This document shows positions 6,168 through 6,218 of a DNA stretch of 6,218 nt, piece by piece. Each line of letters opens with the position of its first letter. The stretch's first letter is position 1. The stretch is from assembly GCA_938029995.1 (NCBI GenBank), contig CALHGI010000387.1, forward strand, positions 1 through 6,218. Reading direction: 5' to 3'. A program made the translations under genes and the position numbers. The notes beneath the pieces were generated by a model, which saw only the letters and a program-made list of their open reading frames with translations, was not told where the DNA came from and made no database searches. The stretch comes from an uncultured cyanobacterium (lineage in GTDB: Bacteria > Cyanobacteriota > Cyanobacteriia > Phormidesmidales > Phormidesmidaceae).

Positions 6168-6218
6168 TCACCAGACCTGTTCTAACGCCCGATCACTATT
6201 GGATGCCGCCAAATCTAT
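6168..6218 (-). CDS. Possible C-terminal end of a gene entering from the right
   Basis: On the minus strand one frame is open from the window edge for 16 codons and then stops at TGA (6168-6170). It reads IDLAASNSDRALEQVW, a composition typical of a real helical C-terminus. A minus-strand gene here would be convergent with the DM13 gene, with the 5913-5948 hairpin between them. The stretch is far too short to be sure or to assign a function. Confidence 0.25.
   Translation of the reverse strand: MDLAASNSDRALEQVW

Noticed and set aside
5979..6185. Plus-strand 68-codon frame from a TTG
   Set aside because: There is no ribosome site, no recognisable domain, and the Pro/Phe/Trp-rich composition is unlike a real protein.

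Overview
The window looks like a piece of a cyanobacterial chromosome. The evidence is a perfect HIP1 octamer (GCGATCGC) plus near-HIP1 sites, a C/G-rich hairpin repeat of the CCCCCTTCTCCC type common between genes in filamentous cyanobacteria, moderate GC content, and weak or absent Shine-Dalgarno sites on two of the four main genes. The protein types (PspA-like coiled coil, substrate-binding/OmpA fusion, secreted DM13 protein) fit this. A Prochlorothrix- or Leptolyngbya-like genome is a guess from the repeat style only.

Layout, left to right. Bases 1-380 hold no supported gene, but bases 136-257 form a compact triple-hairpin repeat. Three genes then lie on the minus strand, transcribed right to left: a PspA/IM30-like coiled-coil protein (4210-4944), a membrane-anchored periplasmic protein joining a type-2 substrate-binding domain to a C-terminal OmpA-like domain (2507-4048), and a 627-residue protein of no family I recognise (381-2264). 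The first two are 161 bp apart, with a small dyad-rich patch between them. A 484-bp divergent intergenic region (4945-5428) separates this cluster from a plus-strand gene for a small secreted DM13-domain protein (5429-5890), which has a good ribosome binding site and is followed by a strong hairpin. The last 328 bp hold no complete gene. A 16-codon open stretch running in from the right edge on the minus strand may be the C-terminus of another gene.

Functional reading. A PspA-like protein next to an envelope-spanning binding-protein/OmpA fusion suggests a cell-envelope stress or maintenance module. PspA-type proteins act on the cytoplasmic face of the inner or thylakoid membrane, while the fusion would sit outside the membrane with a ligand-sensing lobe and a potential wall-contact lobe. 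That link is inference from adjacency. The 627-residue protein contains an HDxxGH motif followed at +40 by a glutamate, the same spacing as the iron ligands of aromatic amino acid hydroxylases. This is the most intriguing unexplained signal here, but it could be chance.
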